Part shown: positions 54,152 to 63,495 of the stretch, piece by piece
How positions within the stretch are numbered: position 1 is the first letter of the stretch
Layout: each line of letters starts with the position of its first letter
Assembly: GCA_903632075.3 (NCBI GenBank)
Contig: CAHIKZ030002090.1
Coordinates: 3,890,001 to 3,954,000, forward strand
Direction of reading: 5' to 3'
From: Acanthosepion pharaonis
Lineage: Eukaryota; Mollusca; Cephalopoda; Sepiida; Sepiidae
Length of the DNA stretch: 64,000 nt
Made by a program: the position numbers and the translations under genes
The notes under the pieces: generated by a model
The model's input: the letters and a program-made list of their open reading frames with translations, nothing else
Told to the model about the DNA's origin: nothing
Databases searched by the model: none

Positions 54152-54277
54152 TACAGGGTGGACCAAAAGCTTTATCACCTCCTACCACTCTTCCAAACTG
54201 TAGGAGGTTGTGTCAGCCATCTGAACTAAAAAAATTATATTATGTATGGAATGACAAGACTTTCGGACCACACTGTA
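54152..54277. mobile_element. Short MITE with TA target duplication
   Basis: CAGGGTGGACCAAAAGC at 54154 and, inverted, CAGTGTGGTCCGAAAGT ending at 54275 are terminal repeats of at least 24 bp. Both are flanked by TA (54152-54153 and 54276-54277). The body is 122 bp and non-coding. TA target and CAG ends fit a Tc1/mariner-mobilised MITE. Confidence 0.85.
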
Positions 54278-54439
54278 CAGAAGAGCAGAAAAAAGAGAAA
54301 GCTTGATCGCATTTAATACTTGATGAAATTAAATATGGAAATAAAACTAATTAATAAAGTTAATTAATTACAAGCGATTAGATTCGTTGAGGGGTCCTTA
54401 CAGAATCGAACATGGATACTAACTCGCAGATAACTCAAT
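54278..54439. other. Unassigned DNA
   Basis: No recognisable feature. Confidence 0.5.
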
Positions 54440-54800
54440 AACTTATTATAATGTATTGCTGATATTTATTTAAAAGTATTGCTGATGATAAATTTTCCTT
54501 CAAAACTTAATGCTGGTAATAATTTTTTCATTACAAAATATTTCTGGTATTAAAACCTATTTTTACACAAGTTTGGACGTTAAATATTTGCCCATAGCTG
54601 GGACCCTAACAGGTGCTACTACCACGAGTCAGAGTACACCTGGGAAAACTAGCAATTAAGAGGTGGTTCCACGCTTCTCAAATCCTCCTGATCGAAGGCC
54701 TTGCTGTTGGACGTAGTTGATCGTCTTACCCAGGATGCGGATGTAGTCTATCGTCATACCCAGGACGACGTACGTGGAGGGGTCTCCTGTCCAGGACGTC
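54440..54800 (+). repeat. Interspersed mosaic repeat R, copy 3
   Basis: Same order as the 17.4 kb copy: 'gtattgctgat' units of about 40 bp, GGGACCCTAACAGGTGCTAC (54600), 'caattaagaggtggttcc', and two 'tcgtc(t/a)tacccaggac' units. The 17-kb and 54-kb copies are the most alike. Confidence 0.8.
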
Positions 54801-55174
54801 GACAAACCAGTGATTGGATCAACTTGATCCTAGCAATAAAGTTACATTTAGTAACTGAAACAATGAGCCCCGTTCTAAGCATAGTAAGTAAAATCATTCA
54901 TTCAAGTTAGTAAAATCATTCATTTTCACAAAAATGCACACACACACAAACTCTCTCGCTATATAAATCTTGTGGCGACAAGAAAATCTGTCCGAAATCT
55001 CCTTTACCAGTTTGTGGTGGTTGATCGAGCTGCGATGGTTGTCTTTTTAGGGAATCTTTTTATCACATTCGTGACACATTTTTCTTTAGTTGACTAGACA
55101 TCAGCTTGACGAACTGTTAGGTCTCTGGAAATCGATAGTTTTATGCGTGTGCACGCGCAGACACCTCTATCCCA
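54801..55174. other. Unassigned DNA
   Basis: No recognisable feature. Confidence 0.5.
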
Positions 55175-55175
55175 A

Positions 55176-55177
<2 letters not shown>

Positions 55178-55223
<46 letters not shown>

Positions 55224-55344
55224 GAGACAATTAGTCCGAATTTGAGGGTTTCGTGATCTGTGTTGGGTAATCTTTTGTTAGATATACTCATAGAATCACA
55301 AAATCGAAAATTCCTCAATATATATATATATATATATATATATA
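55178..55344. repeat. (CA)n and (TA)n microsatellites
   Basis: CA at about 55178-55222, TA at about 55318-55344. Confidence 0.95.
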
Positions 55345-55896
55345 CCGGGTGTAACTGCAAAATTGTCCAAATCGTGTAACAGCAATTGTCTATTCCACAA
55401 GATGTTTAGTATCTAAAAAAAACACTAAACTAAATGAGTTTCTTTTTTCCAAGTTTTCTGTTGTAAGAATCATTGAAACAACCTTTGAGTTATTCAGCTA
55501 GGATGCTAACAGGTTAAAATCATTTTGTATCAGCTACACTATGTCTTCCCAACTGAGCAATGGTGAGAGGAAAAAGATAATTCAGGCCTTCAGCAACGGT
55601 ATCAGCATGCAGACTCTGGCTTCCATCTTCAATGTCCATTCAAGAACCGTCAAGAGTATGGTAAATAACTTTTAAAAAAAGGAAAAAGTAAAGAGGAAAA
55701 TTGGTTCAGGAGGTCACAACAGCAAGAGGGATCATTATTTCAACTTAGAGGTAAATACATTTTTTATTGTTCAAAGTAGAATCCACTAGTGTTATAAAAA
55801 CCTCGAAGAATTCCACTAAGATATCTTTAATCATTTCTAAGACACAACGGTTCGAAGCTTAATTTAAGGATTAGACAATTTTGCTGTTATACGTCG
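55345..55896 (+). mobile_element. Tc1/mariner-like family T2, internally deleted
   Basis: Left end GGTGTAACTGCAAAATTGTC and inverted right end CGTATAACAGCAAAATTGTC form terminal repeats of about 24 bp inside TA-rich flanks. MSSQLSNGERKKIIQAFSNG starts at 55542. This N-terminal transposase helix-turn-helix continues as ISMQTLASIFNVHSRTVK, reaches a stop, and resumes in another frame with KRKIGSGGHNSKRD. The catalytic domain is deleted. The family's other end fragment is at 48.18 kb. Confidence 0.8.
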
Positions 55897-55904
55897 TATA
55901 TATA

Positions 55905-56165
55905 ATTGTGTGTTTGGGCAACAATCTCTCTTTTATAGAAGTTTCATTTTATTTAATTTGTCTTGTGTACATATAAACGTTTTCTTTTCTAAACATAATG
56001 TGTAAAAATTTTCTAAACTTTTTTTTATATCCGAGCGCTTTCGGCTATTCTTTTATCCATTATCGAAGATAAGTTTTTTTACTGAATGCATGGATTTTTT
56101 TTAATGTATGTATCGAAAGTTATAGAAATGTTTGATTTTCCAAGCACGGTCAGCATATTGCGGCC
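55905..56165 (-). mobile_element. Penelope-like fragment
   Basis: Matches 43.84-44.13 kb in the same orientation, including 'gagcgctttcggctat', 'attatcgaagataag' and 'agcacggtcagcatattg'. The hammerhead-like core here has lost stem II pairing. It lies 500 bp from the retrozyme-like element. Confidence 0.5.
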
Positions 56166-56168
56166 ATG

Positions 56169-56236
<68 letters not shown>
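56169..56236. repeat. (TA)n microsatellite
   Basis: About 34 TA units. Confidence 0.97.
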
Positions 56237-56237
<1 letters not shown>

Positions 56238-56239
<2 letters not shown>

Positions 56240-56430
56240 TGTAAGGGATAGCGACTCGGTTTAAGGACTCGAATTCCAGTCGAGTTCATGACATTATTCC
56301 CTTACACGCTAATACCACTAGGAAAGGTATGAATCCATTTCTTCCCCTCCCCAGCTATGAGTAGATAGCAGCAGAGACTGGGTTCTATAGCCTTGGTTGG
56401 CAACCGGCTTAGGAAGACTACTCTGAATTC
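56238..56430 (+). mobile_element. SINE family A
   Basis: GGACTCGAATTCCAGTCG (box B), body 'cttacacgctaatac' and 'aggaaaggtatgaatcc', 'gagactgggttctatagcc' and 'ggttggcaaccggcttagg'. Box A side is degenerate. Confidence 0.75.
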
Positions 56431-56595
56431 AAAACCATGTCGTCCTGTGGCACGCTGTGCACAGTTTTCTAAAGTGTGGTCAGTTCTGTAAAATCATTCA
56501 TGTCTGTAATTAAATCATATGTGCGGCTCTTCTGGCTGTTTTATCCTAAGAACTGAACTAAGGACCCTCTACGTCGAAAAAACGACGACAGGGCC

Positions 56596-56598
<3 letters not shown>
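56431..56598. other. Unassigned DNA
   Basis: Possibly SINE tail; not matched elsewhere. Confidence 0.4.

Positions 56599-56599
<1 letters not shown>

Positions 56600-56658
<59 letters not shown>
56600..56658. repeat. (TA)n microsatellite
   Basis: About 29 TA units directly before the first hammerhead ribozyme. Confidence 0.97.
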
Positions 56659-56661
<3 letters not shown>

Positions 56662-56710
56662 TACTGCTGATGAGTCCCAAATATAGGACGAAACGGCCGT
56701 CCAGTGCTTT
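56659..56710 (+). ncRNA. Type I hammerhead ribozyme, intact core (HHR1)
   Basis: Core CTGATGA (56667-56673), stem II GTCC/GGAC (74-77 with 86-89, 8-nt loop), GAAA (56690-56693), stem III CGG/CCG with no loop, and cleavage triplet GUC ending at 56701. Stem I GTACTG (56661-56666) pairs with CAGTGC (56702-56707), with one wobble. Every conserved core base is present. The very short stem III suggests cleavage as a dimer, as known for Penelope and retrozyme hammerheads. Confidence 0.92.
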
Positions 56711-56964
56711 CTGCATTCTGCTCAGTTTTCTATCAGACTCAATGAATTAATTAAATATAATTATCAAATCCTCCTAATAATTTCCATCTATGTATATCAT
56801 TGCTTGAACCGGCTTCTAATGCTCTAGAGTGAGCGGCTTGGTGAGAGTAGTTGTGGCTCCAGGGGCACAGTCCTATGGTTACAGAGAACTCAGTCGAGTT
56901 CCACCACGGAATATATGAGTGAGCGGCGCTATATTGAGTCTGATTTGCAATCTCTTCGTCACCG

Positions 56965-57040
56965 AGGCCCATTGGCACAGCTGGTATAATGTTTGCTTGA
57001 CAACCTAATTTTCAGGGTTTCAATTCTCGGTAGTGGATGC
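56965..57040 (+). promoter_or_regulatory. tRNA-like internal Pol III promoter
   Basis: Box A-like TTGGCACAGCTGGTATAATG (56972) and box B-like GGTTTCAATTCTC (57016) are about 43 bp apart, the normal tRNA spacing. The copy at 50.8 kb keeps both. The segment ends a few bases before HHR2. There is no complete cloverleaf. Confidence 0.7.
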
Positions 57041-57090
57041 GCACTGCTGATGAGTCCAAAATATAGGACGAAACGGCCGTCCACTGCTTT
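57039..57090 (+). ncRNA. Type I hammerhead ribozyme, intact core (HHR2)
   Basis: CTGATGA (57047-57053), stem II GTCC/GGAC (54-57 with 66-69), GAAA (57070-57073), CGG/CCG stem III, cleavage triplet GUC ending at 57081. Stem I GCACTG (57041-57046) pairs with CACTGC (57082-57087) except for one C-C mismatch, where HHR1 has the paired form. Core intact; stem I slightly weakened. Confidence 0.9.
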
Positions 57091-57111
57091 CTGTCAGAAT
57101 TAATTAATTAA

Positions 57112-57131
57112 ATATATATATATATATATAA
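57112..57131. repeat. Short (TA)n tract
   Basis: About 10 TA units at the end of the retrozyme-like element. Confidence 0.9.
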
Positions 57132-57137
57132 ATAAAA

Positions 57138-57965
57138 CAATTACCTTCACAACGGAATAGATTATTTCAAGCAGTTACTCTACGGTTTTCGTCAGCCTCT
57201 AAGTACATTGCTCGGAGCACTTATTTATTTTTCAAAGCCAATCTATGGTAGGCGCATTTATAATTGGAGTGGTTCTGTGTTAGCGGTCCGGGTTTGGAGT
57301 TTATTTATGGTTAGAATTTTTGCTTGTAGTTTAACATCAATTCCTACTATATGGTGTTTCATGTAAAGGACCTGGAGTGTGTATTTTTCTGGGATTCACA
57401 GTAAATAATTTTTGTACCCCCAGGCGATGCGGGATTTAAGCTGAAGTCCTTTAAGGTTAATGTAAATTAGTTGAGTTATATATTTATAGATTGTGGGTAA
57501 TACCAGAGCACTCAAAGGAATAACTCGTGTTATCCAAGCTGACGAAAGCCGTTGAAGAACGGTTTGAAATAGTTTATTCCGATGTTGAGGTAATTTTCTT
57601 CTTTTTTTTTTTTGCTGTAACAAATACATAATTATTGAAATTTTGTATCTACGTTCTTTTAATTTTTTTTTTTTTTGCTGTAAAAAATACATATGCTCTG
57701 TTGAAATAAAAACATCGAACTCTCTGTGGATCAGTTTTAATAATTAATATTGCTAGGATCCACCGGGATTATATAGGGACGGATGACAGCCGTATACAGA
57801 ACAAAAGTTTTTGAAATACACTGTATCTGTAAGTACGTTGAAGTAATTTTTGTTTTTTTTTGTAAAAATACATATGGTTGTTGAAATAAAATCATCGAGC
57901 TCTCTGTGGATCAGTTTTAAAAATTAATGATTACTAGGATCCATGGGATTCTTATACCAATGGAT
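57138..57965. mobile_element. Repeat family C, longer copy with tandem tail
   Basis: 57148-57205 and 57535-57595 are inverted arms as in the 46.3 kb copy. In the right arm, CTGACGA (57539-57545), a perfect 7-bp stem II (AAGCCGT/ACGGTTT), GAAA (57566-57569) and ATA-GTT-TAT stem III fit a hammerhead; stem I is weak. Downstream, 'ctctctgtggatcagtttta' occurs at 57719 and 57901, a tandem tail of about 182 bp. Conserved non-coding body 'agtttaacatcaattcctac'. Confidence 0.55.
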
Positions 57966-57979
57966 CGATTACCTGTACT

Positions 57980-57980
<1 letters not shown>

Positions 57981-58027
<47 letters not shown>
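57981..58027. repeat. (TA)n microsatellite
   Basis: About 23 TA units. Confidence 0.97.
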
Positions 58028-58031
<4 letters not shown>

Positions 58032-58199
58032 TTAGCGCTTGAAATGAGCACTTTTGAAAGTTAGCATTCTGACGATGAAAACTGGCTTTTCGATTTGTCA
58101 AATTTTGTTTTTGTTTTTAAGCATTTCACCCCAGACAAGGCGGGAATGCAATATAGTTACTCATAAACCAGAGGATAAAATTAAGAGAAAAGACTGTGT

Positions 58200-59530
58200 A
58201 TAGGGGGGGGATTGAGGAAAGGATTAAAGATAAATGAGGTTCAAGACAACAGAAGATGGCGATTATCGTTGCATTTAATTTTTTGAAGAATGTAATTATC
58301 AGGGAAGCAAATAAGAGGAAGGGAGTTCCAATGTCGGGAAGAGCGAGAAAAAAAACTACTGGAGTAGAAGTGGTGGTTATATTTAACTATTTGAACAGTA
58401 AAAGGGTGGGACCTAGATGCCAATCTAGTAGCACGCTTAAATTCATGTAGACGGGACACCAAGTAAAAAAGCTCCTCAGAGCAGTTTCCATGGAAATATT
58501 TGTAGAAAAGAAAGAGAGAAGCCACATCACATCGGTGAGAAAGTGACTGAAGTAGAGATGCTAATTCAGGAACGATGGCATTTCAGATCCTTCTTTGAAT
58601 TTTGTCAAGAATAGCAGGGGCACCAAACCAGTTATGGCAACAGTATTCAATCCACAGACGAATGGTAGATTTGTAAAAGTGCAAAATGGTTTGACGTGGA
58701 AAACCGAGTCCGAGACTCGGAACCAACTTGCCCTTGAAGTAGATAAACGTGTTGATTCCACTTCAAGTCAGTTGAAAACGTGAGACCAAGATGGCACACT
58801 GAGACGCTCTTCTGGAGTCGAGCATCAGCCATTCTAATGGTGGGCAGGGAAAATTCTCTATGCTGGTTTAATGAGAGCAGTTTAGTTTTGGAGGCATAAA
58901 AATTTACAAGCCATTTCCTGCCCCAGTTAACCACTGATTGGAGGTCCTTTTCAAGGACAGCAGTCACGTTAACTTTCTCAGCTCTGTCGGATTTTCTACA
59001 GAGACAGAATAAATGGTAGTATCATCAGCATAAATTCCTACTTGGGAATTGATGACATCAGAAAGATCATTGATGAAGATAAGAAACAGCGTAGGGCCCA
59101 GGATAGGGCCTTGGGAGACAACTGTGTTCGTGTAAAAGGATCTGGAAGCGAGCTCTTTCAGAATGCCCTTCATTTCACAACTTGATAGGAATGATTTGAT
59201 TAAATCAAACAATCGTCCTGTAAGCCTACGTGGAAAACCAGCATGCCAAACCCTGTCAAACGTCTTTGAGATATCTAGTGTCACAGCACGAGGTTCGCCA
59301 TCATTATGATGTGCTTGATATACATAATCAGTGATGGTGTTAAGCACGTCAGAGGTATACCAGGCAAAAAGGAATCCATATCGTTTGCCAGAGAGGTCGT
59401 GGGAGGTAAGATGTTTAACGATTTCTGTATTGATTAAAGCCTCGAATACTATACCAAAAAGCGACAGGAGACTAATAGGGCAATAGTTAAAGGGGTCAGA
59501 AGGTTCGGTTTTATCACGTAATGTTTGGGA
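58200..59530 (-). pseudogene. CR1/Jockey-like LINE, reverse transcriptase to C-terminus
   Basis: Longest LINE here. From 59520 on the minus strand: EPSDPFNYCPISLLSLFG (RT block 1, normally NYRPISLLP), HLTSHDLSGKRYGF, AVTLDISKTFDRVWHAGF (first Asp), SQGPILGPTLFLIFINDLSD, VGIYADDTTIYSVS (YADD box intact), LQSVVNWGRKWLVNFYASKT, LGLTFSTDLKWNQHVYL, then YKYFHGNCSEELFYLV and SRSSRHWNSLPL. Fragments lie in three frames with several stops. The endonuclease domain is absent. The YADD motif and block order fit CR1/Jockey-group LINEs. Confidence 0.9.
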
Positions 59531-59697
59531 GTTTTATAAAGAGGGACAAGAATTTACCCAAGCTTTGTCGGTGAAAATAGTGAAAACAGCCAGGAATCTG
59601 TCTCCAGACACCGACTTATAAGTTTCACGACAACTGCGATCATCAGCTGATTACTCTTTTCTAATTTAATGTTATTTCTCTCTCTCTCTGTCCCTCT

Positions 59698-59700
<3 letters not shown>
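59531..59700. other. Unassigned DNA
   Basis: Short inverted complement 'gtcggtgaaaatag'/'cagacaccgac'. Otherwise nothing recognisable. Confidence 0.4.

Positions 59701-59755
<55 letters not shown>
59701..59755. repeat. (TA)n microsatellite
   Basis: About 27 TA units, ending at the putative Helitron start. Confidence 0.97.
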
Positions 59756-59756
<1 letters not shown>

Positions 59757-59776
59757 TACTTATTATAAAACGCAGG

Positions 59777-59818
<42 letters not shown>
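59777..59818. repeat. (GT)n microsatellite
   Basis: About 20 GT units. Confidence 0.95.
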
Positions 59819-59820
<2 letters not shown>

Positions 59821-60034
59821 CTGTAACGTTTATATGTTGGATCGAATTTCCTACATTTTTTTAGCCGATTTCAACAAAACTTCACAGGACTACATAAAAT
59901 TACCTTGTGGTGGTTCTAACAGGGCCGAAAATGGGAAAAATACAGTTGTTTTTTAATAAAATCAATTTGAAAACACGATTAAGACACATCGTGAGAATGA
60001 AAGGGGAGAACTCACCCACGAAAATGTAAACAAA

Positions 60035-60150
60035 AGAGCATAGCATGATGAAAAAAGACGCCGAACTTGACGAAAAACAAAAATTTTATCGTCTAATGTT
60101 CATATTATTATTAAAGAGGAAAGATCAAAGTATTTGGGGGTATTTTTTAC
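60035..60150 (+). repeat. Inverted repeat, left arm
   Basis: 'gatgaaaaaagacgcc' (60050) and 'aattttatcgtct' pair with the inverse copy at 61860-62000. Arms are 1.8 kb apart and about 25-30% diverged. Confidence 0.7.
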
Positions 60151-61859
60151 ATTTTTAATCGTTCCTAGCACGTCTGAAATTTTCGTTAAAAATATTTTTT
60201 TTTTTAAAAAAAGGGCAGATAATCATTTTCAATCATTTTTCGATTTGATAAAAAGATTAAAATCTTACTTTGAAATTCTTTTAAAAGTCAATTATCATTT
60301 TTTCAAAACTGATTTTAATAAAAACAGATATTATACTGTTTATTTAAAATATTTTGAACCAAGCTTAACTTAGCTTCTGCGCCGAAAAAATGTAATTTGA
60401 AAATAAAACAAAGCAGGTCATAACCTTTCGCGTCGCTTGACGATTGACGAAAGGCACATTCATGACGTTTAGATAACTTACGGGAGGAGAATTCTTTCTA
60501 CGGATGGAAGGAAGTGAAATTATTTAAGTGAACAAATTATTTACCTTGTTACTTTTAAGGAAAACTTTCAGCGCTCTAATTTTTTATTTTTTATTTTTTT
60601 TTTTTTTTGTACTTAGCTTTCATTTTTACGTTTACGATGCTTTATGGAAAATATAAAGAAATTAAAAAAATAAGACTCTTAATAGTGAGATTAAATTTCA
60701 TTAGAAAAAGGTATCTAATTAATTTAGGTACCTTTCTTATGAAATTTTATCAGAAGTGTACATAAAATACTATAATTTTATGTACATTTATTACATTTTA
60801 CTGTGTTATTTGTATTTCCATTCATTTTATTATTAATTTTGATATTTCATTTATGGAAAAATGTCATAACTGAGATTAATATAAAAATAAGATCATATAA
60901 ATTAAAGTTTAGCAATAGTTAAATTTCATAAGATGATACTGTTACTTGTAGGTACCCTTCTCAGTTGAAATTGAAAACTCAAATTAACTTCTCCATACGT
61001 GTTTCGCAAAAGTAAAAGGGCTTAACAGCGGAGAACAATGCTGAACTCAAATAATGCAACTAAATTGTATTCTGGTTGGTCTTCCGTACTTGATAATTAC
61101 TGTCCGACTATAAACAGAAAAATTACATTTCTTAATTACCATGGCTAATCTGATTGGTCCAAATTATACAATTTTCAAAGCGCTAGACAATGACAATCTC
61201 ACACGGACATTTTGAAAGGTTGATGTTGCTTTTAACTAATGTTAAAATATTTTTTAAAATTCAATTTAAACATTTTTAAAAAAATCTTTTTAAAATTAAA
61301 GAAATAAGAAATAATTGTATTAAAAATTCAATTTTCATTGAAAAATTTTTTGCTTTCAGAAAATATTGTCCATATTCATAAAAAACAAATTAAAACAAAT
61401 AAAAGCATTTGAAACTAAATAATATATTTGTTTCATTGAGTTTTTGTATGTTACAATTCACAGCTGATTTTCAGGTACGTTGGCCAAAAAAAAAAAAAAA
61501 AAACATGATTTGCATTCTTCAAAGCCTTGTGCTTTTTTAACTATTGTAATCACTAAAACCGATGGTCTCGAATTTCTAGAGTTTTTCATAAAATTAGTTA
61601 TGGGGTGTTAATAAATATAAAAAAAATATTTCTGCCATGACATTAATAAAAAAAAAAATATTTATAATAATTTTGATCATCTGTGAATAGTTTCTGAAAG
61701 TTTCATTAACATCTGACAATTATTTTTATTTTTGCAAGATTTTCCAAATTAATGTGTGTAAATACAAAAAAAATGCGCTAAAAAATTATCTATGTTATTT
61801 ACTACCCTTTGTTGCGACAAAGAGAAACAAGGTTTTTAAATCAAAATTTAGAATATTCT
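60151..61859. other. Very AT-rich DNA without recognisable features
   Basis: About 1.7 kb, with many T and A homopolymers and no domain in any frame. The interior of the inverted repeat. Confidence 0.6.
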
Positions 61860-62000
61860 AAAAAGATGGAAAAATTTTAAAAAAAATAATTAAAAAAAAA
61901 TTTAGTCTATCCTCTTCATAAAAAAATAAGCATTTTGACGATAAAATTTTGTTTTCATAAACTTTGGCGTCTTTTTTCATCAGACTATGCTCTATGTTTT
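61860..62000 (-). repeat. Inverted repeat, right arm
   Basis: 'ggcgtcttttttcatcagac' (61966) and 'gacgataaaatttt' are the complement of the left arm near 60.05 kb. Confidence 0.7.
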
Positions 62001-62040
62001 AGCGATTCCGTGGAGTGACTTAGGTTAAAAAACCCAGGTT

Positions 62041-62051
62041 GTTTGTTTGTT

Positions 62052-62120
<69 letters not shown>
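62041..62120. repeat. (GTTT)n-(GT)n microsatellite
   Basis: Four GTTT units then about 32 GT units. Confidence 0.97.
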
Positions 62121-62121
<1 letters not shown>

Positions 62122-62521
62122 CCTTTATATATATGGGATCGGATTTCTTACATTTTTCAGCCGATAAAACAAACATCCACTTTATTTTTCGGCAGGTAGT
62201 ATTTCTTATTGTCTTGCACACTTTTTTCTTTATTTACATTCAGAATGCTTTAAAAATTCCATTTACAAGACAATTGTTTATAATAAAATTCTATTCACCA
62301 ATCGATAGACTCATAACGATTCTAAACAATGTTTTTGTTTGAATTTGGGTTTGATCAATTCGTAAAAAAAAAAAAAAAAAAAAAAAACTAATTAAGACAT
62401 GCGTGTCCGTCAACCTTAAACAATAATCTTTGTCAATTTTATTTTTCAGTCTTTATGATGGTCGATAGTTGATCTATCTCTTACTGTTACATCCCCGGGC
62501 AACGCCGAGCTCTACTGCTAG

Positions 62522-62805
62522 TATATATATACGAGGAGAGAATTTTACTGAAACAGCTTTCTTCCAAACAAGATCATTTTGCCTATGATGAATGTGTTGC
62601 GCCCTTCTTCAAATTGGTAAAGAACAACTTCCTTCAAAAACAATAATTTAAAACCATGTCTTTACCCTCGGATTTGACGAAGTAGCTGATGTGTCATTGG
62701 CGAACTGAAATCTTTTTTCAGCCACTATGCATTTTCGACCAACATCTATCAGTCCTTATGTCTTTCTTCTTCCTTTCTATGCAGAAATTCTCGAGATTTC
62801 CTTAA
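62522..62805. other. Unassigned DNA
   Basis: No recognisable feature. Confidence 0.5.
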
Positions 62806-62807
62806 AA

Positions 62808-62915
62808 AGTGGATTGCGGAAAAAATCTGGCTCGTCAGTCATGTATCGAAAGATACATGATCGCCTACGCGTGTATCCCGCATGGAGCTGACTGGCTGAC
62901 TGAAGTTGAAATAAA
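62808..62915 (+). mobile_element. SINE family A, tail only
   Basis: 'tgcggaaaaaatctggctcg', 'atgatcgcctacgcgtgtat' and 'ggagctgactggctgactga' are the plus-strand form of the tail seen inverted at 35.09-35.18 kb. Confidence 0.75.
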
Positions 62916-63399
62916 TTGGGATATAAAGATTATGCTACGCCATTTCTCCCAACAATCCAGAGTCCTTGTGTCTATTTGCGTTCAGACATTGCCATCTCAC
63001 AGCAATGTGAAATACGCTAGAATATGAACCACGAAACTAACATATCTACAACTCTACAAAAATACATATATCTACGAATAGATTTTGAACAAATTAGATT
63101 GGCGCAATTGTTCCCAGCGAAAAACCGGTTTATGTCTGTGTGTTTAGTTTTTAGTTTTTGAAAAATAACAATTAATGAGCACTGGGAACATTCGCACAAA
63201 ATTCAAATCAGTCTACATTTTTGTGCTAAGAAAGAATTCAGAGTTCAGTCCCTAGACGAAGTAGTATAAACTTAGTAAAAAACAAAAAAAAACATATCGA
63301 GCAATAACTGAGCAGTACTCATCAAGAAGAAGCAGAACTATAGACATGGACAGCAGAACGAAAACAATATACACCCGCAGATTAAAAGATTCAGTCTTT
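62916..63399. other. Unassigned DNA
   Basis: No recognisable feature. Confidence 0.5.
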
Positions 63400-63495
63400 C
63401 TTGAAGATTAGCCGGATCGACAGACACCTGATGAATGTCGAAGTATACAATGGCCGAAACGTTGTAATAAAAATAACAAAGACGAATACCTTAGT
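63400..63495 (+). repeat. Family P1 repeat with hammerhead-like core
   Basis: CTGATGA at 63428, then a weak stem and GGCCGAAACGTTGTAATAA at 63452. Plus-strand equivalent of the motif at 3.5 kb. Stem II pairing is poor in this copy. Confidence 0.45.

Larger units (their letters stand above)
56659..57110 (+). mobile_element. Retrozyme-like element: 380-nt unit between two hammerheads
   Basis: Two hammerhead ribozymes in direct orientation have their cleavage sites after 56701 and 57081, exactly 380 nt apart. The enclosed unit carries a tRNA-like internal promoter near its 3' end and no protein frame. Metazoan retrozymes and the Schistosoma Sm-alpha repeats combine short non-coding units, type I hammerheads and, in Sm-alpha, a Pol III promoter; this matches that plan. 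Predicted product: a 380-nt RNA with 5'-hydroxyl and 2',3'-cyclic phosphate ends, suitable for circularisation. Reverse transcription would need help from another element. Confidence 0.85.
59756..62521 (+). mobile_element. Helitron-type region with two 5'-like segments and one 3' end
   Basis: TCTTACTTATTATAAAACGC (59755) then (GT)n and 'ttggatcgaatttcctacat' form a Helitron-like 5' part. A related segment recurs at 62023-62170 ('aaaaaacccaggttg', (GT)n, 'gggatcggatttcttacat'). One 3' terminus is present: CCCCGGGCAACGCCGAGC (62494; GC hairpin), then CTGCTAG ending 62521 before T. Either one 2.77-kb element with a duplicated start or two nested elements. No Rep/helicase coding sequence is visible in the AT-rich middle. 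Confidence 0.55.

Noticed and set aside
56751..56978. 75-codon minus-strand frame inside the retrozyme-like unit
   Set aside because: Not preserved in the copy at 50.7-51.1 kb; the unit is non-coding.
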